Shown here piece after piece: positions 21,715 through 41,880 of a stretch of 64,000 bases of DNA. Below the pieces are notes generated by a model. The model searched no databases, was not told the origin of the DNA, and worked only from the letters and a program-made list of their open reading frames with translations. The position numbers and the translations under genes are program-made. Each line of letters opens with the position of its first letter. Position 1 is the first letter of the stretch. The stretch comes from Mesostigma viride (taxonomy: Eukaryota > Streptophyta > Mesostigmatophyceae > Mesostigmatales > Mesostigmataceae): positions 1,345,969 to 1,409,968 of the forward strand of contig RPFO01000003.1 of NCBI GenBank assembly GCA_009746045.1, read 5' to 3'.

Positions 21715-22548
21715 CGGCGGAGCCCATTTTCGGAAGACATATAGTTCATTTTCGGAAGACATCTACTAGACCCCTTCTGAGAACACCGACTCCGACTACA
21801 AACACCGACTAAATTGCTGGCGCGGCGCGTTTTGGGGAAATTAGTCGGACTCCGACTAATCTCTATCTAGTAATCTACCCCGCTATTTTCGCGAAAAGCG
21901 GAAAATAGTCGGGGTAGGTTAGTCGGTGTCCGACTAGCTTAGTCGGGGTGTGCCCTGGCCATGCTGGCATCCGTACCGGCTTGGAAGTGGGGCGGGCCAC
22001 CGGCGTTAGAGGCCACTTCACGCGGCCTGAGCGTGCGGCGCGGCGCTGCTGCTGTCCGTCCCGAGTCGGTGTTCTCAGAAGGGGGAATCCGTGCCCGTTT
22101 TTCGGCTCAAGTCCGACTATTGGTCCGACTAAATTAGTCGGAGTTGGTTAAGTCGGAGTCGGTGTTCTCAGAAGGGGTCTACTAGTCTACTAGTATTCGG
22201 CAAATGACCACCCCACCCACCCCGCCGCGCCGCGCCACGCCAAACAAATACAACTAGCCGTTTGCAGAAAATACAACTAGCCGTTTGCAGAAAATACAAC
22301 TAGCCGTTTGGCCGAAATTCGGTTGATGGTCTACTGGCAGGTTGAGGTTTCCCAAAAAACTGGACCCTTCTCAACTGACCGTACCACTACAGCCGCAGAT
22401 GCAAAAACTTTAAACAAAGATCCACCGTCGGCTAAGTTTCGTCCAATGGTAACGCTAATCGTGCATCCCCCTTCTCACGCACCTCTCCAACTAAATTGGC
22501 TTCGCCCTTTCTTCGAACCTTTGGTTCTTCCGAAAATGGGCTCCGCCG
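21715..22548. mobile_element. foldback/TIR element with 23-bp inverted ends
   Basis: The 23 bases at 21715-21737 (core GGAGCCCATTTTCGG) are exactly inverted at 22526-22548. A related pair occurs at 55716-55740 and 55894-55917. No transposase is visible. A separate MITE sits inside. Confidence 0.65.
21778..22180. mobile_element. 403-bp MITE with perfect 30-bp TIRs
   Basis: 21778-21807 (begins AGACCCCTTCTGAG) is exactly inverted at 22151-22180. The flanking 3-bp direct repeat ACT (21775-21777 and 22181-22183) fits a target-site duplication. Many AGTCGG/CCGACT subterminal motifs in both orientations could be transposase-binding sites. Non-coding; superfamily not assigned. Confidence 0.85.
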
Positions 22549-22779
22549 GATAAGGTTACAGTTATGATATGATTGTGTGGGTCATGATCCAAGTCAACAA
22601 GTATTGCATTAAAAATATTTTAGGTCACTTAATTTCATCCCCATGTTACAGCCATCATCACCATAACTTCACGACACTTCAATATAGTCCCCGCACAAAA
22701 TCATCTCATCACGACCATCATCACCGTCTATGATCCTGTCTAGCCAGGCATCATTAAACTTGTCAGTCACCACACGTAA

Positions 22780-23215
22780 TTGTGCAGGAGTTTTCTATCC
22801 ATGGGCAATTTCTACTTCCATCTCATTCTCAAAGTCCACCACTTGTTGGTACAATGATGGTTGCGCGTCGTCAGCAACAGGTGACTCAATTTTGGCAGGT
22901 TCTTTTTTCAATTTTTTAGTGACAGGCTGCTGGCCAGCCTCCTCCTCCCCGAGGTCGAAGTACGCGGAGCAAATATGGCGGCTGCCACCAGTGCCCCTAC
23001 GCTGGCTGCTGTGATCTCGTTCAGGGTGGGGCATGCCATGATCTCGAACGATGATTGCGCTTTCTTCCAGTCCATGCCCGCACCAGACAAAGGGCCTCCT
23101 CGGCAAGGGCAGACGGCTGCTTGGCTTGCTGGGCATCGCCTTGTGCTGCCTTCTTCTGCGCTTCCTTCCTCTCTGCTTTCTCACTCGCCTTCCTGCAAAA
23201 TCCCAGCATAACAGA
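22780..23215 (-). pseudogene. coding-like remnant, unknown protein
   Basis: Protein-like text occurs in three frames on the minus strand: a Lys/Glu/Ala-rich helix (RKASEKAERKEAQKKAAQ), then MDWKKAQSSFEIMACPTLNE, then an acidic tail (PVTKKLKKEPAKIESPVADD) ending at a stop. Preserved composition split over frames suggests a decayed gene or small exons. No family recognised. Confidence 0.3.
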
Positions 23216-23574
23216 TAGCAGAAAGCCGAATTGTAATTAGCATGGATAGAACGCAAAAGGTCAAAATGCAAGAATAGCGTCCACACGAACCACCAAGAAA
23301 CTTTTTTTCTGGCTTCGCTGCGTAGGTGCTGTCTGCGTCGCCCTGGTGTTGTGAATATCCGATTGCAGCAGTCGCACGGGTATCCATTAGTAGGTACAGG
23401 TTGTGCCCTGTCGTGCTCCCTCTGCTCGGCATAAGCCGGGTGCAGGTTGTCACTGCGGGGTCACCTCAGTTTCTTCTTTTTCTTCATTTTGACACTCCCC
23501 TTCCTCTGAATCCTCGCCTTTATCACTCTCCTCTCTCTCCACTACATTTTCGGTATCGCCGCTCGATTCATCGC

Positions 23575-24030
23575 TTAAAATGAAGTTACTGTGCCGTGTG
23601 GTGCGCGGGTTATTAAGCTCGTCGGCGGCGACGTCGTCGTCTTCAAGCTCATGCCGGGCTTGGCGCCTGGCTTCTTCAGCTTGACCATGTCCTGTTGTAT
23701 ATGCGCTGGCATGTGCTTTCCTAATTTTATTCTTCCTTCCAATCGTGCGTGTCCATTTGGAATCAAATGCCTCTGAATATCGGATATTCTTCTTCCCTCC
23801 ACGTTTCGTTTTTCGTGGGACGCTGTCCAGTAGTATGCGCTGTCATGTCCTTTCCAGAATGTCCTTTCTGAATGTTTTGTTCCGTTTTTGTATCCAATCG
23901 TGCGTCTCCATTTCGATTCCATGATAATTTTTTCCTCCAATCGTCCGTTTCGAATCTGATTGCCTTTCATGCGAATCTTTTTCCCTCTACCGGTTCTGTC
24001 CATGACTTGGCGTTTCATTTTTTCGTCCAA
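23575..24030 (-). other. basic reading frame over degenerate internal repeats
   Basis: An open 151-codon minus frame is rich in Lys/Arg. The DNA contains diverged repeats of a block with CCAATCGTGCGT, so the frame may be chance in repetitive DNA. No domain recognised. Confidence 0.25.
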
Positions 24031-25200
24031 TCCTGAGTGTTCATAACTTCCTGTTGATAGCCTTTCCCTATGATTTGGCGTTTCATCGCTGATGTCGTAC
24101 GCTGTGTACGACTTATATCAGTAGCACGTCCCCCCACAGACGAGTTTCCGTGTTGTACACTTGTCTTCTCCCGGTTAGGGCTAAGTTTTGCAAAAAAACA
24201 AAAGTCCTAAGTCGAAACCATTTTTTCCGCCTGTAGCCAGTAGCCTCAAATGTTACTCGCTTGCATTATGCACGCGCAGGCATCACGGGCGAGAGCGCCT
24301 GAACGTGCATCTCTCTCGGACAATCGCTACGATCGCTCTCCCACCATTAACACAAGACCAAATAATAAAATAATTATATACTATTTATACACTAAAGTTA
24401 ACGTTTGACCAGGGCGTTGATGTAAGTACTTGGGAAAAAGGATACTGAGGATTACAGGCCTTCAGAGTTCCCTGAAGTCACGGTACCTGCTTACACGCAA
24501 CTGATGGAACCATATGGCTACATGCAGCATAAATTTCTGGATAAAATTATACAAATATAGCTTTGGGCCCCTGTCAGGGGAGCAGAAAAAGAACAATAAA
24601 TTTTTATCTACGCTAAAGTATGTATGTAGATACCGTGCTGCGTCAACAACAATTGGAGCAAGGGCAACAACCCCCATAACACTTATGATTGAACAACTAG
24701 TGTAGCTGCGAGGTTCAGACAGTGCCAAGTGACAAAAGGCGCAAAACCGAAGGTCAGAACCTTGCACGGCCACGGAGCATGTCCCCGCGCCGACATCTAG
24801 AAAATTTCTAAAATTGGCATCGCGGCTCTTTCAACAGCTTGAGCGAATAGCTGTATGGTGGCTTTGCCACCATGGTGGCAAAGCTGTTATGATGTACACG
24901 GACCAACCGGCTTGCGAGCGGGTGGCCCTGCGAGGGACTTCACCTGCAAATCCTGCACCAGTTGTCAACCTAGCGATATCCCATGTCCAAGTGGACACCC
25001 AGAAAAGTGGTGCAGTAGCCCTCTCAGAACGACTGGAACAGGCAGCACACACACCTTCGTGTGCCCGTTTCTCGTCTCAATGCATACTAAGCGAGACAAC
25101 CAATAGCTGCATACTTGTTTTGCGTGCAGTGCGCGAGCTATGCTTATGAAAATTTTAATACAGCGCGACCAGTCCTGCACGCCATGAGAGGGAAAGAAAA
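24031..25200. other. non-coding stretch
   Basis: No convincing gene. It holds a perfect 24-bp palindrome at 24861-24884. Confidence 0.45.
24861..24884. repeat. perfect 24-bp palindrome
   Basis: Each half is 12 bases (GCTTTGCCACCA and its exact complement), with no loop and CCATGG in the centre. Could form a cruciform or be a dimeric protein site; context gives no function. Confidence 0.7.
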
Positions 25201-25329
25201 CATACTTCTCGTGCACCGCCTCCTCCAACCTCCTTTTGGCGTCCTCCAACCCCGGCCTTGGACATCCGGCGTCCTCCAGCCTTCCCTAGCCCCCCAGAGC
25301 CTTCTCACGCATGCCCCCTACGGCAGATA

Positions 25330-25515
25330 TCTGCTGCCCTCTTGAAGTCCCTTCCAGCATGCCTCTTCTGTGAGGCCTTCTTCGGCATGCCTCCGCTCTC
25401 CGGGCCCTCTTGGCATGGCCCTTCTCTCAGGTACTCTCTGGCATGACTGCTAGTAGCATCGGCTGCCCTCCTCAAGCATTTGTTGGCATACGCCGCTTCT
25501 GGCATACCTCCCCTG
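25330..25515. repeat. degenerate GGCATGCCTC tandem repeats
   Basis: GGCATGCCTC, GGCATGGCCC and GGCATACC variants recur every 25-45 bases just downstream of the PP2C stop codon, so they probably lie in or next to its 3' UTR. Confidence 0.6.
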
Positions 25516-25556
25516 GCCTCTCTCTGTGAATGCGCCAGCAAGCCGTGCCCCCCCAG

Positions 25557-33665
<8,109 letters not shown>

Positions 33666-35101
33666 TCTATCCTATGCACAGCCAATATTAAGCACTACAT
33701 GACAGTACCCGTAGGCAGGACATGCTGGTAACGTTATCTGCCGAATGCGCGCCGTGATAAGAATAATTCGCCCATGGTTCCTAACTATATGGTACAGCCC
33801 GCTCATCAGTAGATGGCCCCTCCCCAGACACGGCGGGGGCAATGCGTACAAGGTGAATAACACCGTTTAAAAGCCTGTGCAAGAAGCATATCCCGCTGAC
33901 AATATATGGCAGCTATTCCAGAATTCGACAACATCACAAGTGACAGTTGCAAGGCACGAGTGTCCTCATACGAATTACACGTCATTTCCTTGCTAAGTTG
34001 ATCGCGCGCACGTCCGATGATCTGAGAGCGACCGGCATAGCTTCGACTCGTCAGGAACATGTACTTTCGCTGTTTGATCCGGCATTACCGATATCTCCCT
34101 TGCGTGAGCTTGCTTGCGTGTGTGGCATTGGGTTGCACGTTGGACGACGCGAAGGGGCAAAACGGGGACAAGTCCCTGAGCCTTTCCAGTTGCTCCGAGG
34201 TCTGCGCAGACCGCAAGCTACCGCAAGTATTTCACTGGAGCCAAGCCCGGCTGGCGTTTCCAGGTGCGTACCTCGGTGTCCGTTCAGCGACTAGTTGACA
34301 CTTGGCTCGGTACCCAGAAATTGAGCGGGTGGCGAGTAGCGAGCCATCCAGTTGAGGTCATCTCCGATCAAGTCCATCATTCTCGTGGCTGGCCGTTCAC
34401 GATGCCAGGTGTAAATGAGGCCACCTATAGATTCACTGCTGCCCTTGGGCGGCGTGGGACACAATAACAACAACAACAACAAAATAATGAGGCCACCAGG
34501 GGCAAACCATGGATTCCGAGCTGGCGACTCTTAAGCCTTGCCGTCTTAAAGGCTCTTGAGACTTGAAGGTGGGTTAAAGGAATCTGAATCTTCATCTACC
34601 AGTCGCCCAGTGTTCAGTGCTGATAGTACCAGGAGTAGTCAATAGGAATTTAGGACATAGTACATAGTCTTGAGCTACAGTATGACAGCCTAAGTATGGA
34701 CAGCATTGGCCTATTTGTCCGCGTGGGAATAAACTGAAGAACTGACCTATTGGCTATTTGTGACTTCAGTTATCACAATGTCTGTTATCACTTACAGTAC
34801 TGTATGACAACGCGGAGGCTGACAAGGGAGCTGCGCGCTGGCGTGAGCGATGCTACAGTCATGGTTTCCTACTTGGCAGGCAGGAAACGCAGAACTTGAG
34901 GCTTACCCCAGGGAGACCCAAAACCGGTTTCCTGGCCTCCACCAACTTACCCGCGAAAACGCTTCGAGCATTGACGCCATCGTGTAACGTGCACACAAGC
35001 TGGGTGACGATCCCCTCGACTTGCACCGTGAAGAAAGTGATTTCTGTTTTTGCTTTCAAGCGAGCGAACATCTCTTGCAGTTTGGTATCTAGTCTGTAGC
35101 C
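33666..35101. promoter_or_regulatory. shared intergenic region of two divergent genes
   Basis: The PP2C start codon (33665, minus) and the RRM gene start codon (35102, plus) face away from each other, so both promoters should lie here. No TATA box can be assigned with confidence. A retroposon-like repeat ending in (AAC)n is inside (34230-34482). Confidence 0.6.
34230..34482 (+). mobile_element. retroposon-like repeat with (AAC)n tail
   Basis: Ends in GGGCGGCGTGGGACACAAT followed by ACAACAACAACAACAA. The GGCGTGGG...AACAACAAC end is seen inverted at 55984-56010 and 56314-56340, linking it to the duplicated unit there. Confidence 0.45.
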
Positions 35102-38100
35102 ATGACTACTGTAATCGTTACGAATGTGTCCCCGAACGCGACTGAGAGAAACCTCACCGACTTTTTCTCGTTTAGTGGGGAAATAGAGTCAATAGAGCTT
35201 AAGACAGAGGCGGATGGGACGCAAACGGCAAGAGTTACCTTCAAGAACAGCAAATCACTAGACACTGCGCTTTTGCTCACTGTAAGTTTATCATAATACT
35301 TCCGCTCACAAATTTCGTGGAGGAACCATGCGCCGCTTTATTTTTCCTTACCGGAGGTTTATTTACAGCTATACTTTGTCCCGGATCTTTTGATCAGGGC
35401 GCTGTCATCGTGGATCGAGCCGTTTCCATAACAGCGGAGGCTCCCGCCTCCGCTGCCGGTGAAGGCGTGGCTGCTGAAGGTGAAGCTGCTGAAGGCGGCA
35501 GTGGCACAGCGTCTGCAGAGCGCAGTGCAGATGCCCCAGCCCAGGTATCATGCTGGTCGAGAATTATATCTGATTCCGTAGGGCCTGGTGTTATCAAAGA
35601 AGTTCCTTGGATGTCGCACCTAGATCAATGCTTATCAATTGCATGCCCAAACTGCTTGCCAAATCTGTCTAGCAGCGGTTCAACGGAGCAGTGGTTGCGC
35701 AGCAGCAGCAACAGCGTTGACTTGCGGTGATGTTTCAGGTCAAGGCGCGATTTGCCTCGTAAATAAGCGTTGTGTATGTCCTGAGTTAGATACGGGCATG
35801 CACTCGGAGATGTATGTGCTGCCCGTATGTACCTGCATCCTACAGCAATCCATCAAGATTTCCCCTCTGTAATTGTCCTTCTCTGATTTATAAGCTGTTT
35901 CACTTGGCAACTAGTCACAAGGCAGACGTACGGGCTTGTGTTGGGCTGAGGACGCAGGGGCTGAGGATGGAGTTCCGACACACGACACTGGTGAATGGAT
36001 AGGGTTGCTAAGCTGTAAACTGGCAACTGTTTTGCCTTGTGGTTATGCTTGCATCTGTGTGCCAGCATCCTTCCTCCATACGCTGGCATCCTTCTCTGCC
36101 TCTCGGTTCTGGAGCCGTCCCCCCGTGTTCCCTTGTCCCCCTTCCCCTTCTCTTCCCCTTCGATCCTCCCCCTTCCCCCTTCGATCCTCCCCCTTCCCCC
36201 TTCGATCATCCCCCTTCCCCCTTCGATCATCCCCCTTCCCCCTTCGATCCTCCCCCTTCCCCTCTCCTTCCCGTCCCCCTCCCTTCCCTTCCCTTCCACC
36301 CCCTTTATTTTCCCCTTCCCTGCCCTTGAAATTTTGTTCGCTTCCCTTTTTCGGTCCACCCCCCCCTACCATTTCTTCCAATTCTCCATCTTGCTTATAG
36401 TCCCGGTCCAGCTGTCCTTTTGTTCCTTTAGCCAGCCGGCGATGCCAGCTACTGGCAATGGTCGTTAAAATAGGTGGCCTGTAAATGGCGGCTTGCAATC
36501 CTGACATCCAATTTTGCATCCCAACGGTGGCTATCTCACAAGTGATCATGTTTTTACTTTGTTTCGCTCTCCACCCATGTTGCCCGATGCCTTCGGATAA
36601 TGACACTAACTGGCGCCAACTACCTGAAGTATCAGCATATCTGCTGGTTTGTACGCCACCTGGCGGCACAAGCACCACATTGTTTGATGTAATGTTGCAC
36701 CCCGATTGTGGCACATGGCGCGGAAAGACTCACCACGATATACTAGTTTATGCTGTGCGCGCACACACTCACAACACACAAAATAAATAAATAAATAAAC
36801 ACATAACGCTCCCAAACACCACAGCATGTAACTACGTTCATATCCGTTCCACACAAACATTTCCACATGAAGACCCACATTTGGCATTCATATATATTTT
36901 CCCACCCTCAACAAACCAACACCGCAGTATGTTCCATTTCATTCCAACCCCCGCCCCCACCCCCCACCCCCCACCTTCCCACCCACCCCACCCCACCCCA
37001 CCCCCCCGCCCGCCCGCCCGCCCGCCCGCCCGCCCGCCCGCCCACCCACCCACACCCGCATTATATTTATCCTGCTTTCGGCCCACCCCACACGAACATA
37101 ACGTTTGGTCTTTCATCTCTACTCCCCCCCGCCCCCCCAACAACACACAACCACATTCTCCACACACCCAGGCGGCCAGCAGCGGCGCGGCAAGCTCCCT
37201 CAAGCGCGCCGAAGATGTGGTGCAGGCGATGCTGGCCAAGGGCTACAACCTGGCGGCAGGGTCACTGTCCAAAGCACGCGAGCTGGACCAGAAGCACCAG
37301 CTGACCGCCCGCGCATATGCAAAGGTCAAGGGGGTGGACGACTCGCTGCACATCAGCGACACTGCCAAGAAGGTGCGGAACATGCGTTATGCTACCCCCC
37401 CACCCCCTCATACTAGTGAATAAGGGTAAGGTTGGCTGCACATCACAGGTTGGCTGCACAAGAGGGTGGGGTACGACAGCTTTTGGTGAGATGTAACCTC
37501 TTTACCATCCAGCATCTGCCCCCCTCACCTCCACCCCACCTCCCATATCACCCTCACGTCCTCGAGAGAACATCGTGTAGTAGAGAATCGGTCTTTTGTT
37601 TAGGTCTCAGCATCACTCTACCTGTTTAGATCTCAGCCACACTCTACCTGTTTAGATCTCAGCCGCACTCTACCTGTTTAGATCTCAGCATCACTCTACC
37701 GTTTAGATTTCAGCCTCACTCTACCTGTTTGTATCTCAGCCTTACTCTACCTGTTTGTATCTCAGCCTCACTCTACCTGTTTATATCTCAGCCTCACTCT
37801 TCCTGTTCGTATCTCAGCCTCACTCTACCTGTTTAGATCTCAGCATCACTCTACCTGTTTAGATCTCAGCCGCACTCTACCTGTTTGTATCTCAGCCTCA
37901 CTCTACCTGTTTGTATCGCAGCCAGACTGCCTGTTTGTATCTCAGCCACACTCTACCTGGACCGGCCACGGTGCAGATTGCTTACCATCAACCATGCGCA
38001 GGCCAGAAATCTGGAGAATCCGGACCATGGCTGTATTAAGTGTAGTCGTCAATCTCGGAACCGTGTTATGGTCAGTTCATAGCCTGGGCTCATTCATCAA

Positions 38101-38456
38101 CGCCTCTTCGCTTCCCATCCCACCCCCCGACGGCAACCCACCCACAGGTGGTGGACAACGTTGGGAGCGTCGTGAACGTCTTTGACCAAAAATACCACAT
38201 CAGCGAGACGGCCAGCTCCACCATCAACTCGGCGCAGCAGTCCGCCAAGGCCGTGGCCAACCGCGCGATGCAGAATCCCACAGTGGCCGCTGGCGTCGGG
38301 AGCGTCTACGGTAGCCTGACCAAGCTGGCCAGTAACGTGGGGCAGGCCACGAGTAACTTCTGGGCAGCGGCGGCGCCACCCCCGGCGGCGCCCGCAGAGG
38401 CCCCCCCCGCGGCAGTCCCGGAGGCCGCACCTGTGCCGGAGCCCAAGGCCGAATGA
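35102..38456 (+). CDS. RRM-domain protein, BPA1-like (binding partner of ACD11 family of plants)
   Basis: Four phase-0 exons: 35102-35281, 35398-35544, 37172-37372 and 38148-38456 (stop TGA), giving 278 aa. Residues 1-75 form an RNA-recognition motif starting VTNVSPNATERNLTDFFSFSG; its last strand continues across intron 1 (LLLT|GAVIVDRAVSI). An Ala/Glu-rich linker follows, then a helical region (RAEDVVQAMLAKGYNLAAGS) and a second helix-rich part ending in an Ala/Pro-rich tail. Family knowledge: this layout, including NATER...FFSFSG and the AKGY...SLSKA region, fits the plant BPA1 family, whose Arabidopsis member binds the lipid-transfer protein ACD11 in cell-death control. Function in an alga is inferred only. 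Introns are GTAAGT...CAG, GTATCA...CAG and GTGCGG...CAG. Confidence 0.9.
36165..36275. repeat. 21-bp minisatellite in RRM-gene intron 2
   Basis: About five units of TTCGATCCTCCCCCTTCCCCC, two with ATC-ATC variants. Pyrimidine-rich. Confidence 0.85.
37590..37960. repeat. 26-bp minisatellite in RRM-gene intron 3
   Basis: Around 14 units of a CTCTACCTGTTTAGATCTCA-type sequence, with TTGTAT and TCAGCC variants. Confidence 0.9.
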
Positions 38457-39100
38457 GTGGTGGACCAATCAATCAATTAGTTAAAGAGCATCACAATGAG
38501 TCGTGGGGTGGGTCGCTTGTGATCATCATTCGGTGGATTGGGTGCATCGGCTGTTGTGCTCTATGATGCGAGAACGTTTCTCTTTCTCTCTCTCTGGAGG
38601 ATGCAGCGCCGCTCCCCCCCCCCCCCCCCCCCCCGCCCCCCAATAAGATGTCGGTCTGTTTCATCCCCTTGGGGGCACCGCAGCCTGGCCTGTTTGGGTG
38701 GGTTGCTTCCATCATGAGACAAGCAGTGACTTCATTGTGTCAAGCTTGCTAGATCTAATTCTGGCCTGGGAAGCATTCCCAGGGTGATGGGGGAGGCGGC
38801 AGGCACGGTCCGGTTGTTCTTCGCTTGCGAGTGCGTCACCGTCTCTGTTCATTCTATTTCATTCCAGGCTTAGCTTGGGATGGACCTGGGTGACGTCAGC
38901 CGTGCATGGTCAGGGTGGCCGGCCGAGAACGATGGCATGTGCTGGACCTTGAGTGGGGCTGGAAAACGTGGCAGGGATTCTGGAGTTTGCGAGCTGGCTA
39001 CAATGAGTTTGCGGGCGGAAGGCAACGATATGTATATAGTAGTATCGTACTCTGCATTTCTCAGGGTGCTATACAGGACAGCTGGCTGCTCGGCATAAGC
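38457..39100. other. 3' flank of the RRM gene
   Basis: Holds a poly-C tract (about 38616-38634) and no clear gene. Position right after the stop suggests 3' UTR followed by repeat DNA. Confidence 0.4.
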
Positions 39101-39214
39101 CTATTTCTTGGTTCCAGCTGAGCATTCCTCTCTGTGTCATTCATCGGCATTGGCAAGTTTGCTGCTGCCGGCTTGCTGGTTATGCCTAGGATATAAGGGT
39201 GCAACCCCCTGCAC

Positions 39215-40015
39215 GTGCGTGTTTCTCAGACCAAGCCCACGGCAACGTGGCTCTCAGGGATCGCGGCAGGTGCTATCGTGCGGGATGGTTATAATTATAT
39301 TATCACGAAGGCTGACCTTGTTCATTGGATCTCTTATCTTGTTGATAACACCTTCATTTGTTTTGCGGGCAATGTATACCAACAAGCTATCGGCATCCCT
39401 ATGGGCACTAACTGTGCCGGGCTCCTTGCAAACCTCTATCTATACACTTATGAGCTTGCATTCATGGAGAATCTCATTGCCTCAAACGATGATGTTCTCA
39501 TCAGGCGTTTTATCCATACATGTCGATACATTGATGATGTCATCGCTTTCGACAACCCTGATTTCGCAACCCATTTGTATATCACCGCTGGTCTGCCTGG
39601 CATCTACCCGCAAGCGTCCCTCACATTACAGCTCACGTTGGAGGATACTCATTGCAATTACCTCGATCTTAACATTACCCATAACAAGAAGGGCTGGCGT
39701 ACGGCTGTCTATGATAAGCGCAAGGATCCTAAATACCAGCAAATTCCTTTTATTCGTTACCCCGATATTCACAGTCTCCTTTCCCACACAGCAAAATATG
39801 GTGTTGTTCTTTCTCAGTTACATCGTTTTTCCCGTCTTTGTTCTTATCGTGTTGATTTCATCACGACTCTTGTTGAACTCTTGCAGCGTTTATTGGTCAA
39901 AGACTATGACCGAGACATTATGCTCCGTCAAGTCCGATGTTGCACCCACATCTGTTCGGTGCTGCCCCTTGGCACAAGCTCTACAAACAGGTCGTGGACC
40001 GGCTGGATCGCATAG
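39215..40015 (+). pseudogene. fragment of an unusual reverse transcriptase (GIPMGTNCA ... YIDDVI type)
   Basis: The 266-codon frame contains GIPMGTNCAGLLANLYLYTYE-like palm motifs (near 39390), the catalytic CRYIDDVIAF (near 39525) and a C-terminal KYGVVLSQLHRFSRLCS segment. These look like a widely scattered RT family that I associate loosely with Penelope-like or similar elements; the clade is uncertain. The C-terminal part continues in another frame (about 39945-40020, HPHLFGAAPWHKLYKQVVDR), so the copy is frameshifted. The N-terminal part is missing. Confidence 0.65.
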
Positions 40016-40429
40016 TATCTCCGCACATCTGAACCCTGTGATGCCAGATCTCCTTTGCGGCCGTTCCGAGCTTGGCACTGGATTCGTTGTCCACATCGTC
40101 GCGTCGCTGCAGCAACACGATGTTTTCTGGCATCTGCGGGCTTTTGGTTCCCGCCGCACATTTGAAAGTGCTGTCCTCCGGCTTTTTGCCTTTGCACCGT
40201 GTGCAGTTCTTGGACGTTTGGAATCATGGCATGGCTAACGTGATGACTGACTAGCTACCTTTTCAGTGGTTTTCCATTTGCGGGTATTTCCTCGTAAATG
40301 GTGGGAGAGCGATCGCAGCAATGGTGCTCACCACTAGACACTCCCGGCCAGTTAGGCTCGAAACACACGCCCTGATCAAGCATGCTGTTTCCGGCCCCAC
40401 CGTCTAGGTCATCTAGTCGCTCTACACGT

Positions 40430-40600
40430 AAGCCAGCCATAATTTCAATGCACAAGGATACACATTTCCATCACCATTCATCTTCATCATCTCGAACGAC
40501 TCGAACACGCGGACAAGATAACGGCAGGCTCGAGCTACCATGGTCCGGATTCTCCCGATTTCTGGCCTGCGCTGGTTGTCTCCTTGATAAGGGTACCTGA
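40430..40600 (-). mobile_element. interspersed repeat with GCGCTGGTTGTCTCCTTGAT end
   Basis: Inverted relative to 16770-16850 and 32280-32380. The retrotransposon to its right inserted next to its end. Confidence 0.5.
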
Positions 40601-40743
40601 TGTCGCGTCTGCGTGCCACAATCTCCGGCGCCACCATGGCGGCTGGCCTCTCAGCTTAATTTGGTAAAACCCAAATGAGCTGAGCTGATGTGCCTGCCTT
40701 AACTGCATGCCCTGTGGGGTGGGCGAGGACCTGTCCCATGATT
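40601..40743 (-). repeat. B2: terminal copy of the 143-bp split repeat
   Basis: One mismatch by eye to B1 at 41881-42023. It contains an imperfect hairpin with arms CTCAGCTTAATTTGG and CCAAATGAGCTGAG. It forms one true end of the element (TGTCGCG on the plus strand). Confidence 0.88.
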
Positions 40744-41878
40744 AAAGAAAGGAGGGCTCTCAGCCGAGGACAAGGAACTGTCCCTCGTGCCTGATAACCA
40801 CCTTATTGCCTCCCCTGCTATAGAATAATGCTTTCAAACACACACTTTGCACAGTCTGATGATGAAGCCGCACATGCGGAATTTATTGAGAAAGTTAATA
40901 CAATTACAACACGTTGATAGTCTCAATATCGATGCACTCCATGCTCACGAGCCCGCAGTTAGGCAGCGCTCCATGACATGCTACCGGCCTTGCTCCCAAG
41001 GAAAGGGAGAAACACGAAGGCCACTAACGAGAGACTCGAAGAGACTACACGCTGCGTGAGAGTCCTCTTCGACTATGAACCAAACCATTCGTCATGCCAC
41101 ACGCATGACACACGCCACACTTGTCAGTCCAGCCAGGAATGCCAAAACTATCTTGCTGCCTGAACCATGCGAATAGAAACCGCATTCCAGTTGCCGTCCT
41201 GGCTTTCTACCACACATGCCAACAAAAGCAGGAAGGCATCCCGACAAATCTAAATTGCTACCCTGTTGCCGATCTCATCTCCTAGAGGCTCCGGCATTTC
41301 TGTCCCTGGGAATGTCCGACATTGAGTCACGTCCAGCAAGGTCGAAGCATAATATCCTTCAGACAATCTGCACGCTCACACCTTGCGTGTGAGTGGCCCA
41401 GCAAACATTGCGTCTAATCGTTCCTTTCTAGAAGAAATCCCTTTTTAGGGCTGCCAGCGATTTCGCATTCATTCCAGCGATCTGGCTCCGCACCGCAAAT
41501 TGTCCTTTTCCATTTTCTGTCCAGTCCTCATAACGTTGACCCGCTATTCTACACCACAAAGACACCTGGCCTGTCAATAGCCTCGGCGCTGTTGAAGTCC
41601 AGCAGTCCAGCTTCAGCTCCAGCTGTCCACTAACACGCGTATGATCCTCTCGACGCTGCACACTTGTGCTGCCGTCCGCTCAAGTCAGTGCTGCGCGCCC
41701 AGCTGTGCCTGGCCCGGCGCGCGTGCACGTACACTTTCGTCCGCTCTTATGCTGCAAGTGCTAGTGTCCCCCCCGGTCACTAGCCTTTGTCGAAAATGCG
41801 TAGAAGACAAATTCCTTGCGCACGTCACCGGTCTTGTGCATAGTGGGCGCCCGGATGACATAGCGCGCGTCCGTGACA
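40743..41878 (-). repeat. L repeat, 3' copy (1136 bp)
   Basis: About 99% identical by eye to 50130-51267. Non-coding. Begins on the minus strand with TGTCACGGACGC and ends with CCTTTCTTTA. Confidence 0.93.
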
Positions 41879-41880
41879 GC

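Noticed and set aside
39108-40238. 376-codon frame overlapping the RT fragment
   Set aside because: The RT motifs are in the other frame; only a short C-terminal bit might switch, which fits a frameshifted remnant.
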